Shown here: positions 33,782 through 42,652 of the stretch, piece by piece
Position numbering within the stretch: position 1 is the stretch's first letter
How the letters are laid out: each line of letters begins with the position of its first letter
DNA from: Ardenticatenaceae bacterium
GTDB lineage: Bacteria; Chloroflexota; Anaerolineae; Promineifilales; Promineifilaceae
Direction of reading: 5' to 3'
Assembly: GCA_020634435.1 (NCBI GenBank)
Contig: JACKBS010000004.1
Coordinates: forward strand, 310,001 to 374,000
DNA length: 64,000 bases
Notes under the pieces: model-generated
Database searches by the model: none
The model's input: only the letters and a program-made list of their open reading frames with translations
Told to the model about the DNA's origin: nothing
Made by a program: the position numbers and the translations under genes

Positions 33782-34195
33782 TTATTTGGCCAGATAAACC
33801 CTTACCCGCTGACCAATGAGCGGGTAGTTGAAATCGCGACCCTGCAAATTGCGAACGGCCGCATAAATGCCTAATATGATTGGCCCAAACCCAAACAAAA
33901 TAATGATGCTAAAGCCGCAAATTTGCAGAACCGTATCCACCAGCTCTGTAACTCTCATTTCCTGCGAAAATATGATTAGAACTGCGGGAAGGTAAATGGC
34001 AAAAAGCAGAATGATCTGTAGCGCCTGCCAGGCCAACGCTTGTGCTGATTGCTGCCGAATATAGGCTGATTTTTCGCGTTGGGTCAGCCAAATTAAAGTG
34101 GGGGCTATAATGCCCCACATGGGTAGCAGGGCGGCAGCGTGGCCGATGGCCCCGATAATTTTGTCGTCTTGAGAAGGTGTTGTCTGGTCGTTCAT
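33782..34195 (-). CDS. DUF4870-like membrane protein B
   Basis: 137 residues, start ATG 34195 with AGGAGG nearby. Nearly the same N- and C-terminal motifs as protein A (DDKIIGAIGHAAALLP, LTQREKSAYIRQQSAQ, YPLIGQRVRVYLAK) but a diverged middle span region. Tandem duplication, 42 bp apart, suggests the two may form a hetero-oligomer in the membrane. Confidence 0.82.
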   Translation of the reverse strand: MNDQTTPSQDDKIIGAIGHAAALLPMWGIIAPTLIWLTQREKSAYIRQQSAQALAWQALQIILLFAIYLPAVLIIFSQEMRVTELVDTVLQICGFSIIILFGFGPIILGIYAAVRNLQGRDFNYPLIGQRVRVYLAK

Positions 34196-34315
34196 CGCGA
34201 TCCTCCTGTGGCTGTTACGGTGACTGTTTGGCTGATTGTACTACGACGTCGCGACCCGTTCCAGACATTTTTTATGGGTGGTACGCTTTTGTCCACGTCG
34301 CAAACTGCATGAAAA

Positions 34316-34372
34316 TTTCACGCAAAGGCGCAAAGATTAACGCCTGGATTTTTTGCGCCTTTGCGTGAGCAA
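34316..34372. repeat. Hairpin repeat CGCAAAGGCGCAAAG
   Basis: TTTCACGCAAAGGCGCAAAG and its near-exact inverse TTTTTTGCGCCTTTGCGTGA bracket about 15 bp. It lies between convergent or unrelated genes in a gap of 200 bp that holds no gene. Confidence 0.6.
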
Positions 34373-34394
34373 ACCTGACTCTGGTAAACGCCTG

Positions 34395-34979
34395 TTATGG
34401 GTGGGGATTTGGCAAGATGCCCACCACTTGAAGCCAGGGCGGGTCAGGGAAGGGGTTCCGCTCGATGGTCATGCCCAGCTTGCGCATGACGGCTTGCGAA
34501 GCCAGGTTGTCGTATTCCGTGGTGGCGATGAGGCGCAGCAGCCGCATCGTGCCAAAGGCGTAGTCAATGAGCGTTTGGGCAGCTTCGCTGGCGTAGCCCT
34601 GTCCCTGGTGCGCAGGCTCAATGAGCCAGAGCAGGCCCACTTCGGCGGTGGCCAGGGCATTGGCCTGCCCGCCCAGGCCGGGCAGCTGGCCGTATACATC
34701 CACGCAGGGCACCAAGCCCACCGAACCGATGAGCCGGTCCGTGGCTTTGAGCACCACGGCGCGGTCGCCGTACGGTGGCTGGTAGAGCTGGGCCAGCTGC
34801 CGCTCGTTGCGCACGCTCCAGTCCAGGTAGTCGGCTTCGGCGAGCAGCTGTTGTTCGGCCGTTTTGGCTGCATTCACCCAGCCAATGGCTTGTTTGATGG
34901 CAAAAAGGTCGGGCAGATCGGCGGGGAGGAACGGCCGTATCTTCAACCTTGCACTTTCCAAAATGGGTATCTCTCGCAT
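34395..34979 (-). CDS. GNAT N-acetyltransferase 1 (RimJ/RimL type)
   Basis: 194 residues from ATG 34979 with GGAGG five bases upstream. ESARLKIRPFLPADLPDLFAI opening, then the acetyl-CoA loop EPAHQGQGYASEAAQTLIDYA and LIATTEYDNLASQAVMRKLGM. The start codon overlaps the stop of GNAT 2 in TAATG, so the two are coupled. RimJ/RimL-type enzymes acetylate protein N-termini or small amines; the substrate is unknown. Confidence 0.87.
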   Translation of the reverse strand: MREIPILESARLKIRPFLPADLPDLFAIKQAIGWVNAAKTAEQQLLAEADYLDWSVRNERQLAQLYQPPYGDRAVVLKATDRLIGSVGLVPCVDVYGQLPGLGGQANALATAEVGLLWLIEPAHQGQGYASEAAQTLIDYAFGTMRLLRLIATTEYDNLASQAVMRKLGMTIERNPFPDPPWLQVVGILPNPHP

Positions 34980-35941
34980 TACAACCTCCACTGTTTTTCA
35001 TAGGCCAGGCTGGCCGTGATTTCCTGAAAGCCCAGCTTTTTGTTCAGGGTGAGCATCGGATTATTTTCTTCATTGCCAGTGCGGATGAAGCGGTAGCCTG
35101 CTTGCCTGGCCCACTCTATGCTCAGCGCTTTGAGGGCCGTGGCCAGACTACGACGCCGGTAATCGCGCAGGACGCCAGTGAAGCCGGTGCTGAGTCCGCC
35201 TGGTAGGGTTCCTTTTTCCACATTTGAGTTGCCCACATAACGGCCGTTTGCCACCGCCACAATCCAGCCATCTGGCAGCAAACCAGGACTTTCGATAAAC
35301 AGTTTCCTGAACTGCTCTTTAGGCATTTTTTGTGGGGTGTAGGGTAACGGCTCGTCCTGCGTGAGCTGCCAATCCAGTTCGTGCAGTACCTCCAGCCAAT
35401 GCTCATCACGCTGCTGCAACTCGGGCAACGTGGCAAAGGTGATCCCTTGCGCTTTTAGTCTGGCAATGAGCGGTTCAAATAAGCCCATGTCAAATTCGGG
35501 CAGCTCAAGGCGGGTGATCACCCAGCGCATCACCTGCTGGAAGCCCCGCTTTTCCAGGAAGCGCATGGCTTGAGGAAAATGTTGATAACAGCCCGATTCC
35601 AAAATGACGGGCTCTGGGTCACGCGTTTGCAAGGTTTGCCAGATGGTTTGGTAAACGGCCGTTCCCACACCGCGCGCTTGAAAATCGGGATGGACGTCTA
35701 TGCCGAAGCGATACCGGCCAGGTGTGCTGCTGTGAATTTGTTGCTGTGCCTGGGCAAAGGCGATGATACGGCCGTCTTCTTCCACCACCCAGCGCTGGAA
35801 AAACCGCTCGGGTTCGCGGCTTGTATCCTCGTGAATGAAATTTTCTACGGTATTGCCATTTTCCGGGTAGATGGCTATTTCTACGGCAGCGATGCCCGCA
35901 TAGTCGGCATCGGTGGCCTGGAACGGCCGAATCGAAAACAT
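34979..35941 (-). CDS. GNAT acetyltransferase 2, two GNAT domains
   Basis: 320 residues. N-terminal GNAT: FSIRPFQATDADYAGIAAVE and GIDVHPDFQARGVGTAVYQTIW. C-terminal GNAT: GGLSTGFTGVLRDYRRRSLATALKALSI and IRTGNEENNPMLTLNKKLGFQ. Double-GNAT proteins of this type are common in Chloroflexota and actinobacteria with unknown acceptors. Gap to the GNAT 3 stop is only 2 bp. Confidence 0.87.
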   Translation of the reverse strand: MFSIRPFQATDADYAGIAAVEIAIYPENGNTVENFIHEDTSREPERFFQRWVVEEDGRIIAFAQAQQQIHSSTPGRYRFGIDVHPDFQARGVGTAVYQTIWQTLQTRDPEPVILESGCYQHFPQAMRFLEKRGFQQVMRWVITRLELPEFDMGLFEPLIARLKAQGITFATLPELQQRDEHWLEVLHELDWQLTQDEPLPYTPQKMPKEQFRKLFIESPGLLPDGWIVAVANGRYVGNSNVEKGTLPGGLSTGFTGVLRDYRRRSLATALKALSIEWARQAGYRFIRTGNEENNPMLTLNKKLGFQEITASLAYEKQWRL

Positions 35942-35943
35942 GG

Positions 35944-36516
35944 TTACCTCACTTTGTCAATTTCTGTGGCCAGGATAGAAAAGAACCAGTCGTCCACGAA
36001 ACGGCCGTTGTCAAAAAACCGTTCACGCAAAATAGCTTCCTCTGTAAAGCCAACTTTGCGCAGCAGGTTGGCGGAAGCCGGATTGGCCGGGTCCACATTC
36101 GCCTCGATGCGGTGCAGCTCCATCTCGGCCAGGCCAAAGCGCACCACCGCCCGTACCGCCTCCGACATGATGCCCTGCCGCCATTCAGTCGAGGCCAGCT
36201 CATAGCCAATCTCCGCCCGGTGATGGTAGGCAACAATGTAATGAAACCCACACGTGCCGAGCAATTTGTCTTCACCCTGCCGCGTAATTGCCCAACGGAC
36301 GGCTCGCTTTTCCTTAAACGCTTGAGCGTACCATTCAATCAGCTCGTAAGCCTGGCCCATTGTTTCATATGGCGGCCTGCCGTGTCCGGCCACCACCAGC
36401 GGATCGCTAAAAACGGTGAACAGCGCTTCGGCGTCCTCGGGCACAATTTCCCGCAGGCGCAGCCGTTCCGTTTCCAACACGGGGAATGTTTTTAAGCTTT
36501 CATCCAGGTTAAACAT
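35944..36516 (-). CDS. GNAT N-acetyltransferase 3 (RimJ/RimL type)
   Basis: 190 residues from MFNLDESLKTFPVLET (ATG 36516; ribosome site TTGGAGAAC). The frame runs 39 codons further upstream through the shadow of the kinase gene. Motifs: TERLRLREIVPEDAEAL, WAITRQGEDKLLGTCGF, EIGYELASTEWRQGIMSEA and ANVDPANPASANLLRKVGF. Third of three consecutive GNAT genes. Confidence 0.88.
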   Translation of the reverse strand: MFNLDESLKTFPVLETERLRLREIVPEDAEALFTVFSDPLVVAGHGRPPYETMGQAYELIEWYAQAFKEKRAVRWAITRQGEDKLLGTCGFHYIVAYHHRAEIGYELASTEWRQGIMSEAVRAVVRFGLAEMELHRIEANVDPANPASANLLRKVGFTEEAILRERFFDNGRFVDDWFFSILATEIDKVR

Positions 36517-36533
36517 CGGGTTCTCCAATTTTG

Positions 36534-37451
36534 TTACCAGCCGCTGCCGATGGGCAAAACGTCGCGGGCACGGCCGATGTGGACCATGAACCAGTCTGGC
36601 TCGTCGGGATAGCGCAGGCCACCGAGCACCCATTGCAGTTCCAGCGTGCCCGCCCAGAAGCGCGCCCGCTCGATGAGCTGGTCCAGGCCGGGATAGAACG
36701 GGGCCATCTGCCGCAAAAAGCTTTCGCCGTACTGATCGATGAGGCAGCCAAAGTCAGCCGCAGGATCGCCCACACCAGCCGTGCCAAAGTCGATGATGCC
36801 GTTGAGCCGCCGTGTGTCGCGGTTGTAGAGCAGATGGTAGGTGCCCAAATCGCCGTTCATGAAACATGGTTCGCAGGCCATGAAGCTGGGGTCTTGCAGA
36901 ACGGGCGCAAAATGCTGCTCCACCCAATCGCGGGCAAACTGCATCAGGAGCGGGAACAGCTTTTCGTGAACGTCGTCGTACAGCTTTTGCCAGTTTTGCG
37001 GGGTGCGATTGGTAACAGACGGCCGTATTCCCCCCTTTTCCACCTCGCTCATCGGCACCGTATGCAGCTGGTATAAAAACGTGCCCAACTGTGCGGCGAT
37101 AGCTTGCTGGTCTGCCAGGGACAGGCGCAGCAAACAATTGCGGGTGAGCGCTTCGCCGGGAATCCAGTCGTAGGCCACAAATAGATGGCCCAGGTCTGCG
37201 CTCTCATACACGGTCCATTCTGGCAGCGGCAGGGTGACATGCTGCCGGGCCAGAGCCAGACAGTTGGCCTCCTGCCGCAGGTGGTCGATGGCCCAGTCGT
37301 GCTTGGGGAAGCGAAAAACGCGACGGCCGTTTACGATCAGCACATCATTCACCAATCCCTCGTTATTGCTGGTGATGGTTTCGATGATGAGGTCTGGTTC
37401 ATGCTGGGCGATCTGTTGGGTGTAAACGGCCGTTTCGCGCTCAAGTTTCAT
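36534..37451 (-). CDS. APH-fold phosphotransferase 1
   Basis: 305 residues of the aminoglycoside phosphotransferase/choline kinase fold: N-lobe NDVLIVNGRRVFRFPKH with a Lys, hinge LFVAYDWIPGEAL, catalytic CFMNGDLGTYHLLYN (Asn-Gly-Asp in place of the usual His-Gly-Asp) and the metal motif NGIIDFGTAGVGDPAADFG. Such enzymes phosphorylate small alcohols and sugars as well as drugs; resistance should not be assumed. Its ATG overlaps the stop of APH 2 by 4 bp. Confidence 0.85.
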   Translation of the reverse strand: MKLERETAVYTQQIAQHEPDLIIETITSNNEGLVNDVLIVNGRRVFRFPKHDWAIDHLRQEANCLALARQHVTLPLPEWTVYESADLGHLFVAYDWIPGEALTRNCLLRLSLADQQAIAAQLGTFLYQLHTVPMSEVEKGGIRPSVTNRTPQNWQKLYDDVHEKLFPLLMQFARDWVEQHFAPVLQDPSFMACEPCFMNGDLGTYHLLYNRDTRRLNGIIDFGTAGVGDPAADFGCLIDQYGESFLRQMAPFYPGLDQLIERARFWAGTLELQWVLGGLRYPDEPDWFMVHIGRARDVLPIGSGW

Positions 37452-38446
37452 CGGGGGGCAGTCTCCGTAAAGTCGAAGTCGAGATACGGCCGTTCCGCCA
37501 AAATCTTCTCCCGCCTGTCCCGCATAAATCCGCTAATCCACCAATCATCTTCGTAGTTGGGCACATCGCGGCGAATGACGGCGTACAGGTCCATCTCGCG
37601 CAGCTTCATGTACGGGTGAATTTCGCGCAGCCATACCGGATCGAGCTGGTTTTCTTCGCAGTAGCCACGCCAAAAATGCGGCCAAATTTGCTGGCAAAAC
37701 TGCTCCGGCTGGGGATTGTTGGTGATGGCGTAAAAAATCACCATGGCGATGTCGTAGATAAAATGGCCATAGACACAGTCGTCGAAGTCGAACAGGGTGA
37801 TCTGGTTGTTTTCATCGGCGAACAAGTTGCCCGTGTGGGCATCCTGGTGAATCATGCCAAACGCATCCGGTGGGGTAGGCAGCTGGCGCAGATAGGCCAG
37901 ATTCTTTTTTAGCAGGACCAGCACTTCGGGATCGATCTCCGGCAGGGCGCTGGAGGTGTCGGTCATGATGGGGTCATCCCACTGCGGCCGTTTCCAGGCA
38001 GGATTGGGCAAGGTATATTCTTTGGTGAGCGCGTGAATTTTGCCGATAAGACGGCCGTAATTCAGCATAAATTTGTCCGACAAGGTGCCATCCTTCCAGG
38101 GAGAGCCGCCGTTGGCTCGTACAAACGATGTCGCCAAAAACTGTTCGCCCTGGCCGTCGGGAATCAGCTCCACCAAATTGCCTGCCTCTGAATTGACGGC
38201 TTTAGCCACACCCGCGCCGCCACGTGCCAGGTGATTGATCCAATCTACCTCGCCGCGGATGAGATCAGGGCTGCGCCGTAAGCTGTGCCCCAGACGCAGC
38301 ACGTACTCGCGGCCATCCTTCTCATAGCCATAGATGAAGCTTTCAAAGCCGCCCAGCTCTTTGATGTTGTCGGCCGCAATGCCGTAGCGCTGCCGGGCTT
38401 CAGCCAAAATTTGTTCGTTAAAGCGACTACTGATTTTTTCTTCCAT
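37448..38446 (-). CDS. APH-fold phosphotransferase 2
   Basis: 332 residues. ELGGFESFIYGYEKDGREYVLR N-lobe, catalytic FGMIHQDAHTGNLFADENN (His-Gln-Asp) and ITLFDFDDCVYGHFIYDIAMV as the metal-binding loop. The pattern is close to the Ser/Thr-kinase-like APH proteins found beside GNATs. It overlaps APH 1 by ATGA. The substrate is unknown. A hairpin repeat lies 15 bp upstream of its start. Confidence 0.85.
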   Translation of the reverse strand: MEEKISSRFNEQILAEARQRYGIAADNIKELGGFESFIYGYEKDGREYVLRLGHSLRRSPDLIRGEVDWINHLARGGAGVAKAVNSEAGNLVELIPDGQGEQFLATSFVRANGGSPWKDGTLSDKFMLNYGRLIGKIHALTKEYTLPNPAWKRPQWDDPIMTDTSSALPEIDPEVLVLLKKNLAYLRQLPTPPDAFGMIHQDAHTGNLFADENNQITLFDFDDCVYGHFIYDIAMVIFYAITNNPQPEQFCQQIWPHFWRGYCEENQLDPVWLREIHPYMKLREMDLYAVIRRDVPNYEDDWWISGFMRDRREKILAERPYLDFDFTETAPR

Positions 38447-38460
38447 GATGTCTTATTCCC

Positions 38461-38525
38461 AGGTGCGACGCACTTACAAAAGATGATTTTATGGCGAATC
38501 AGCTTTAGGCAAGTGCGTCGCACTT
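38461..38525. repeat. Dispersed hairpin repeat, GTGCGACGCAC family, copy 2
   Basis: AGGTGCGACGCACTT (38461-38475) and AAGTGCGTCGCACTT (38511-38525) flank a 35-bp spacer unlike that of copy 1. The right half supplies the last codons of the DinB gene. Confidence 0.75.
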
Positions 38526-39058
38526 AAAAAGGCACAAATTTCCTGAATCTGGCCCCGGTGTTCGGTTTCGTGCTGGGTGAGATGATACAGTACCCATTCT
38601 GGCGTGACATGGTATTGAGGCAGTTGCCGCGCCCGGCGAAAATCGGCCAGGGTCAGACTGGCGTAAACGTCCAGCAGCATCTGGCGGGCAGTGTCTAATC
38701 GTTGTAGATGCTCGGTGAGGGAAACGGCCGTTACTGGAAACAGCCGCCCCGTTTTATCCCGCACCGGGTAGGGTAGCAGCGCCTGCACGTCTGGCGGGAA
38801 TTCCTGCTCCAGCACTTCGCAGTAGAGCCAGTCCAGCTCGATGGCTGCGATGTGGTACAGCAACGTACCCACGCTGTTGCCGCCAGGATATGGTTCCCAG
38901 TCGAGCATGGTTTCATCTAATGCGGTCAATGCCTCCTTCAGCCGCCCGCGTGCCCCCTCCAACTGCCACAGCGACCGACCAATCGCTGGGTCAAGCGCGG
39001 GCAGGGGTTCCAGATGCAATTGTTCGACGGCCGTTTCGGCTGGTGTGGAATCGATCAT
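38489..39058 (-). CDS. DinB-family protein
   Basis: 189 residues from ATG 39058 (ribosome site GGAGTAAAA); the upstream frame is noncoding. Four-helix-bundle DinB fold with metal His residues: LLYHIAAIELDWLY, then LYHLTQHETEHRGQIQEI. The last eleven residues (SATHLPKADSP) are translated from the right arm and spacer of a dispersed hairpin repeat, so the native C-terminus has been replaced or extended. DinB proteins often act as thiol- or small-molecule transferases; the substrate is unknown. Confidence 0.87.
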   Translation of the reverse strand: MIDSTPAETAVEQLHLEPLPALDPAIGRSLWQLEGARGRLKEALTALDETMLDWEPYPGGNSVGTLLYHIAAIELDWLYCEVLEQEFPPDVQALLPYPVRDKTGRLFPVTAVSLTEHLQRLDTARQMLLDVYASLTLADFRRARQLPQYHVTPEWVLYHLTQHETEHRGQIQEICAFLSATHLPKADSP

Positions 39059-39060
39059 TT

Positions 39061-39471
39061 TTACTCCTTGTTTCCCGCCAGCTGCGTTTGGATCAACTGT
39101 TCCAACTCGTCGATGGCCGCCTGGCGGGCTGCTTCGCCTTGCTTGTCCCACTGCACTTGCTGGCGCAGCTCCGGCAGCGGATCATCTGGGTAGCCCAGCA
39201 GATGAAACAGGGCCGCCGCGCAGTGGTAGCGGTGGAGCATTTGCGCCTCGCCACTCTCGCGGCGCAGTACTTCCAGCAAAACGGGGGCGCTGTTGGCCAA
39301 ACTACCCATCTCGCGCAGGCTGTACCAAATCTGGTAGTAAGGGTCGTACTGCCGCTTTTGAATTTTGCGCAGCAGTTCTGCCTCAGACAGCTTGGTGAAG
39401 TCGTTATGCGTCTGCTGGGCGTGCCATTCCCAGGCGTCTTGCCAGTTGCTAAATTCGGGGATATTCGCCAT
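39061..39471 (-). CDS. Helical protein of unknown function
   Basis: 136 residues, all-helical, Trp-rich at the start (FSNWQDAWEWHAQQTHNDF) with a HEAT-like later region (LLEVLRRESGEAQMLHRYH, AALFHLLGYPDD). It overlaps the end of APH 3 by 23 bp and is followed 2 bp later by the DinB gene. GGAGAAAAAG precedes ATG 39471. No family recognised. Confidence 0.72.
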   Translation of the reverse strand: MANIPEFSNWQDAWEWHAQQTHNDFTKLSEAELLRKIQKRQYDPYYQIWYSLREMGSLANSAPVLLEVLRRESGEAQMLHRYHCAAALFHLLGYPDDPLPELRQQVQWDKQGEAARQAAIDELEQLIQTQLAGNKE

Positions 39472-40420
39472 TCATCTTTTTCTCCATTGTGACTCCCGCT
39501 CGTTTCAAGGCGCTGGACAGAACATTGCGGAAGTTTTGCTGTACGGCCGTTTCGTCATACGCACCCGGCTGTAAGGTTTGCCATTCCCCAATCATGCCTT
39601 CGGGAGTGGGCAAAAAGCGGGCGGCGGCAGCCAGTTCCCAAAAGGCCAGGTTAGCCACCGGACGGCCGTATGCCTGCACATACGCCGCTAAAAAGGCGTC
39701 GGCCAACGTTTCACCGCCCAGCATGGCCAACTCCAGGCGCAAGTAGGCCACATCGTAGCCGGGATTCCCGTAGGACGCTTCTTCCCAATCGAGAACGGCC
39801 GTAATCCGACCCTCTTGCCACAAAATATTGCCCAACCAATAGTCAATGTGCATCAGCGCTGGCGGTGTCGGTTGGATGGTTGGTAGCAAATCGTAAACCG
39901 CTTGCCACGTGATACGGCCGTCTGGGTGAGTAAACATCTCTTCCTTGGTTTTCTCATGGCGCAGAAACCAGACAACTTCGTCGTTGCCATCGAGCATAAA
40001 ACGCAGGTCATTCTCGGTTAGCGGGATGGCGTGGATTTTGGCCAGGGTCTGCCCCAGTTCTGCCACCCAGGTAACTTCATCGGTGGGCTGGATGAGCTGC
40101 TGACCGGGCACAAAGCTGGTGACGATGCCTGGACTGCCCAGCAGCTCGCCGCTTTTGTCCAGCAGCAGTGGCGTTGGGACCGGAATGTGGTGCTTTTGGC
40201 AAAGCGCCAACGCTTTACATTCGCGTTCGGCTTTTTCGCCCCGGTCATAGCTGCCAAAGACGGCATAGCGCCGCACCACAACTTGTTCTACGCCAACGGC
40301 CGTTTCATACCTCAGCAGCGTCGTTTCATTAGAAAAACTGCCGGGCAACGGCCGTACCTCTATGAGTTTGGCCCCTGCTTCAAGATGGCCAACCAACTTC
40401 TCGTAATTGGCTACTGTCAT
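39449..40420 (-). CDS. APH-fold phosphotransferase 3
   Basis: 323 residues from ATG 40420 (ribosome site GAGG at 6 bp). LPGSFSNETTLLRYET N-lobe, VTSFVPGQQL hinge, catalytic ALMHIDYWLGNILWQEGRI (His-Ile-Asp) and AVLDWEEASYGNPGYDVAYL. This is the ACAD10/choline-kinase-like branch of APH. Third such kinase in 4 kb. Substrate unknown. Confidence 0.85.
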   Translation of the reverse strand: MTVANYEKLVGHLEAGAKLIEVRPLPGSFSNETTLLRYETAVGVEQVVVRRYAVFGSYDRGEKAERECKALALCQKHHIPVPTPLLLDKSGELLGSPGIVTSFVPGQQLIQPTDEVTWVAELGQTLAKIHAIPLTENDLRFMLDGNDEVVWFLRHEKTKEEMFTHPDGRITWQAVYDLLPTIQPTPPALMHIDYWLGNILWQEGRITAVLDWEEASYGNPGYDVAYLRLELAMLGGETLADAFLAAYVQAYGRPVANLAFWELAAAARFLPTPEGMIGEWQTLQPGAYDETAVQQNFRNVLSSALKRAGVTMEKKMNGEYPRI

Positions 40421-40462
40421 TTGTGCCTCTTCTACGCGTAGTGTGCTTAACAAAGACTTTTG

Positions 40463-40519
40463 TCAAAGATTTCGCAGATTTACCAGATTTTTAATCTTTT
40501 CCATCTGCGAAATCTTTGA
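40463..40519. repeat. Inverted repeat, 17-bp arms
   Basis: TCAAAGATTTCGCAGAT (40463-40479) is the exact reverse complement of ATCTGCGAAATCTTTGA (40503-40519) with 23 bp between. It separates APH 3 from the SDR gene. It may be a bidirectional terminator or another mobile hairpin. Confidence 0.7.
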
Positions 40520-40560
40520 TTATGAATTGTGAAAGCACACTCGATGTTGACTTTCTTTTG

Positions 40561-41430
40561 TTACTGCCCCATGCGCCAGCCACCGCCCACGTAGATGAGT
40601 TGGCCCGTTACCCAGCGCGCCTGCTCCGAGGCCGCGAAGACAATCACGTCCGCCAGATGTTCTGGCTGGCCGATGCCGCGCAGGGGCGTGTTGGCGGCAA
40701 TGCGTTTCTCCGCTTCCGGCTCGATGTAGCCAGTTTGAATCGGTCCGGGCGCGACGATGTTGACGGTGATGCCGTATTGACCCAGCTCGGCAGCGGCGGA
40801 ACGGCCGTACGACTCAATGGCGTGTTTGCTGGCCGCATAGTGCACGTTGGCCGCGTGTTCGTGTGCTGCGTCGGTGCTGATGAGCACAATGCGGCCCCAG
40901 TTGGCCTGCCGCGCCAGATAGCGCGTGGTGTATTCGGCCATCAGCAGGGCGTACCCCCGGGCGTTGATGGCAAAATGGCGATCAGCCTCCGCCGCGCTGA
41001 TAAAGCCTATGGGAAACCCCTCCGTCGTCACCGTCGCGGGATCGAACGTTTCCAGCACGCAGTGGGTGTGGTTGCACACCAGCACGTCTACGGGACCCAA
41101 CCTGGCTTCGCACTGGTCGAACAGCAGCGGAATGTTGTTGGCGTTGGCGAGATCGGCTTCTTGGGTGACGGCCGTTCCGCCTGCTGCTTCAATTTCAGCC
41201 ACCACCTGCTCGCCGGACTGCTGCTGGTTGGCTGCATACAGCGCTGGACCGCCGTGATTTTGCGCTTTGGCCTGGCTCATTTCTTGCTCGGAAACGGTCG
41301 TTTTGCCCCGAAAATAGGTGATGAAAACTTTTGCTCCTTGCGCGGCAAACGCTTTGGCTGTGGCTGCGCCAATGCCGTGGTTGGCTCCAGTGATCAGTAC
41401 AACCTTGTCTTTTAATTGAGGGTCAATCAT
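40561..41430 (-). CDS. Short-chain dehydrogenase/reductase
   Basis: 289 residues. Cofactor loop VVLITGANHGIGAATA, then DVLVCNHTH, catalytic Ser in IVLISTDAAHEHA, catalytic YAASK in VHYAASKHAIESYGRS, and IVAPGPIQTGYIEPE. The family oxidises or reduces hydroxyl/keto groups with NAD(P). AAGGAG precedes ATG 41430, and the start overlaps the GNAT 4 stop in ATGA. Confidence 0.9.
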   Translation of the reverse strand: MIDPQLKDKVVLITGANHGIGAATAKAFAAQGAKVFITYFRGKTTVSEQEMSQAKAQNHGGPALYAANQQQSGEQVVAEIEAAGGTAVTQEADLANANNIPLLFDQCEARLGPVDVLVCNHTHCVLETFDPATVTTEGFPIGFISAAEADRHFAINARGYALLMAEYTTRYLARQANWGRIVLISTDAAHEHAANVHYAASKHAIESYGRSAAAELGQYGITVNIVAPGPIQTGYIEPEAEKRIAANTPLRGIGQPEHLADVIVFAASEQARWVTGQLIYVGGGWRMGQ

Positions 41431-42542
41431 GGCAGCATCTCCTTGTTTGGGAAGTTTGGGTCGTCACGATAACTGGCAAATTCCGGCAGCGTTTCCAGCA
41501 GTTCCCAATCCTGGAACCCGGCGGCAATTGCCTCTTGCAAATACTCCAGCGCCACCGGTTCTTCCAGGTGCGCCAGCGCCCGCGCCGTTAGAAAGTAAAC
41601 GTAGGCGGGTGGTGTCTCATCAGTTTCGATGGCGATTTCCAGCATGTCGGCGGCTTCTTCGTACAGTTGGGCTTCAAAAAAGTAAAAGCGGCCCAGCTCG
41701 GCATAGTGGCGCGGTTCGTCATAAATAAAGGTGTAATCGTTGTACGGCCGTTCCAGCACAAAACCCACTTTTTCGGCCGTTTTCATCGAGCCCACGTTGT
41801 TCGCTTCGCAGTGCCAGCCAATGTGGCGGAAGCCCGCTTGCTGGCAAAATTCCACCGTCGCCGCCGTTACCGCTGCTGCCAGACCGCGATGACGATGAGG
41901 AACGGCCGTTTCGATCCCAATTTCGCAGGCATCTCCCGCCGTCACATCTGCCAAGCACCAGCACGCCAGTTCATCGCCGCACAGGGCGGCAAAGCCAAAG
42001 CCGTTGGCTAAAAAGATGGCCTCGTTTTGCCAGCCGATGCGAATGCTATCCGCGATATTTTTGGGCAGACGATGGCCCTGATTGGCCAGTAGCGTCGCAT
42101 CCAACCGGGCAATGGTGTAGCCAGGTGGCAGCGCGGTGCGCCAATCCAGTTTGAGCTGCTCCAAGCGGTAGTGCCGATTGCTGCCCCAAATGGGCGGCCA
42201 GCGCCAGTCGCCCAGAATGTCTGACAGGGCGGGTTCCCAGTTGGGCGATTCCAGGCTGAGCACCAGCTCTGGATCGGCAGGATTGACGCGATCCCCAGCC
42301 CGCAGCGTGGCTTCCAATTCGTCGCGCAGGGCGGTGTTGAAATCGACGTTGTCGGGGTCCCCCACCAGGTAGGCGCGATCAATGGAAACCAGGCAGCCGC
42401 TGCGCGGGGCGGCCAGGTTGTCTAGGTAAACGCGGCCAGGGCTGGTTTGTTGGAGAACGGCCGTAACATACACATTCCACTCCGCCATTCCGCCAAATAA
42501 AGCTTCAGCTTGAGTATAATGTTCAGGTTTTAAGCGAAACAT
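41427..42542 (-). CDS. GNAT acetyltransferase 4 with C-terminal TPR-like tail
   Basis: 371 residues from ATG 42542; AAGGGA is 7 bp upstream, while the ATG at 42548 would sit too close. The middle GNAT domain shows CEIGIETAVPHRHRGLAAAVT and FRHIGWHCEANNVGSMKTAEK, and the C-terminal ~90 residues are helical (YAELGRFYFFEAQLYEEAADM), resembling the GNAT_acetyltr_2 group. Acceptor unknown. Confidence 0.83.
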   Translation of the reverse strand: MFRLKPEHYTQAEALFGGMAEWNVYVTAVLQQTSPGRVYLDNLAAPRSGCLVSIDRAYLVGDPDNVDFNTALRDELEATLRAGDRVNPADPELVLSLESPNWEPALSDILGDWRWPPIWGSNRHYRLEQLKLDWRTALPPGYTIARLDATLLANQGHRLPKNIADSIRIGWQNEAIFLANGFGFAALCGDELACWCLADVTAGDACEIGIETAVPHRHRGLAAAVTAATVEFCQQAGFRHIGWHCEANNVGSMKTAEKVGFVLERPYNDYTFIYDEPRHYAELGRFYFFEAQLYEEAADMLEIAIETDETPPAYVYFLTARALAHLEEPVALEYLQEAIAAGFQDWELLETLPEFASYRDDPNFPNKEMLP

Positions 42543-42570
42543 TCTCATTCCCTTGAAATTTAGGAACACA

Positions 42571-42652
42571 GAGTTTCACGGAGAAGCACAGAGAAACACG
42601 GAGAAAGACCTCTGCGCAGCTCTGTGTCTACTCTGTGCCTCTCTGTGTCCCT
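42571..42652. repeat. CACAGAG/CTCTGTG iterated repeat
   Basis: CACAGAGTTTCACGGAGAAG, CACAGAGAAACACGGAGAAAG and then inverse units CTCTGTGTCTACTCTGTGCC. Related strings occur at 22148-22172 and 25952-25968, and as a translated variant at 49083-49115. The 3-prime end of the hydrolase gene (tail EGTQRGTE) is written in this DNA. Confidence 0.65.

Noticed and set aside
36534..40420. APH-fold genes as antibiotic resistance determinants
   Set aside because: Fold alone does not define the substrate; no resistance cassette, integron or mobile context is visible.
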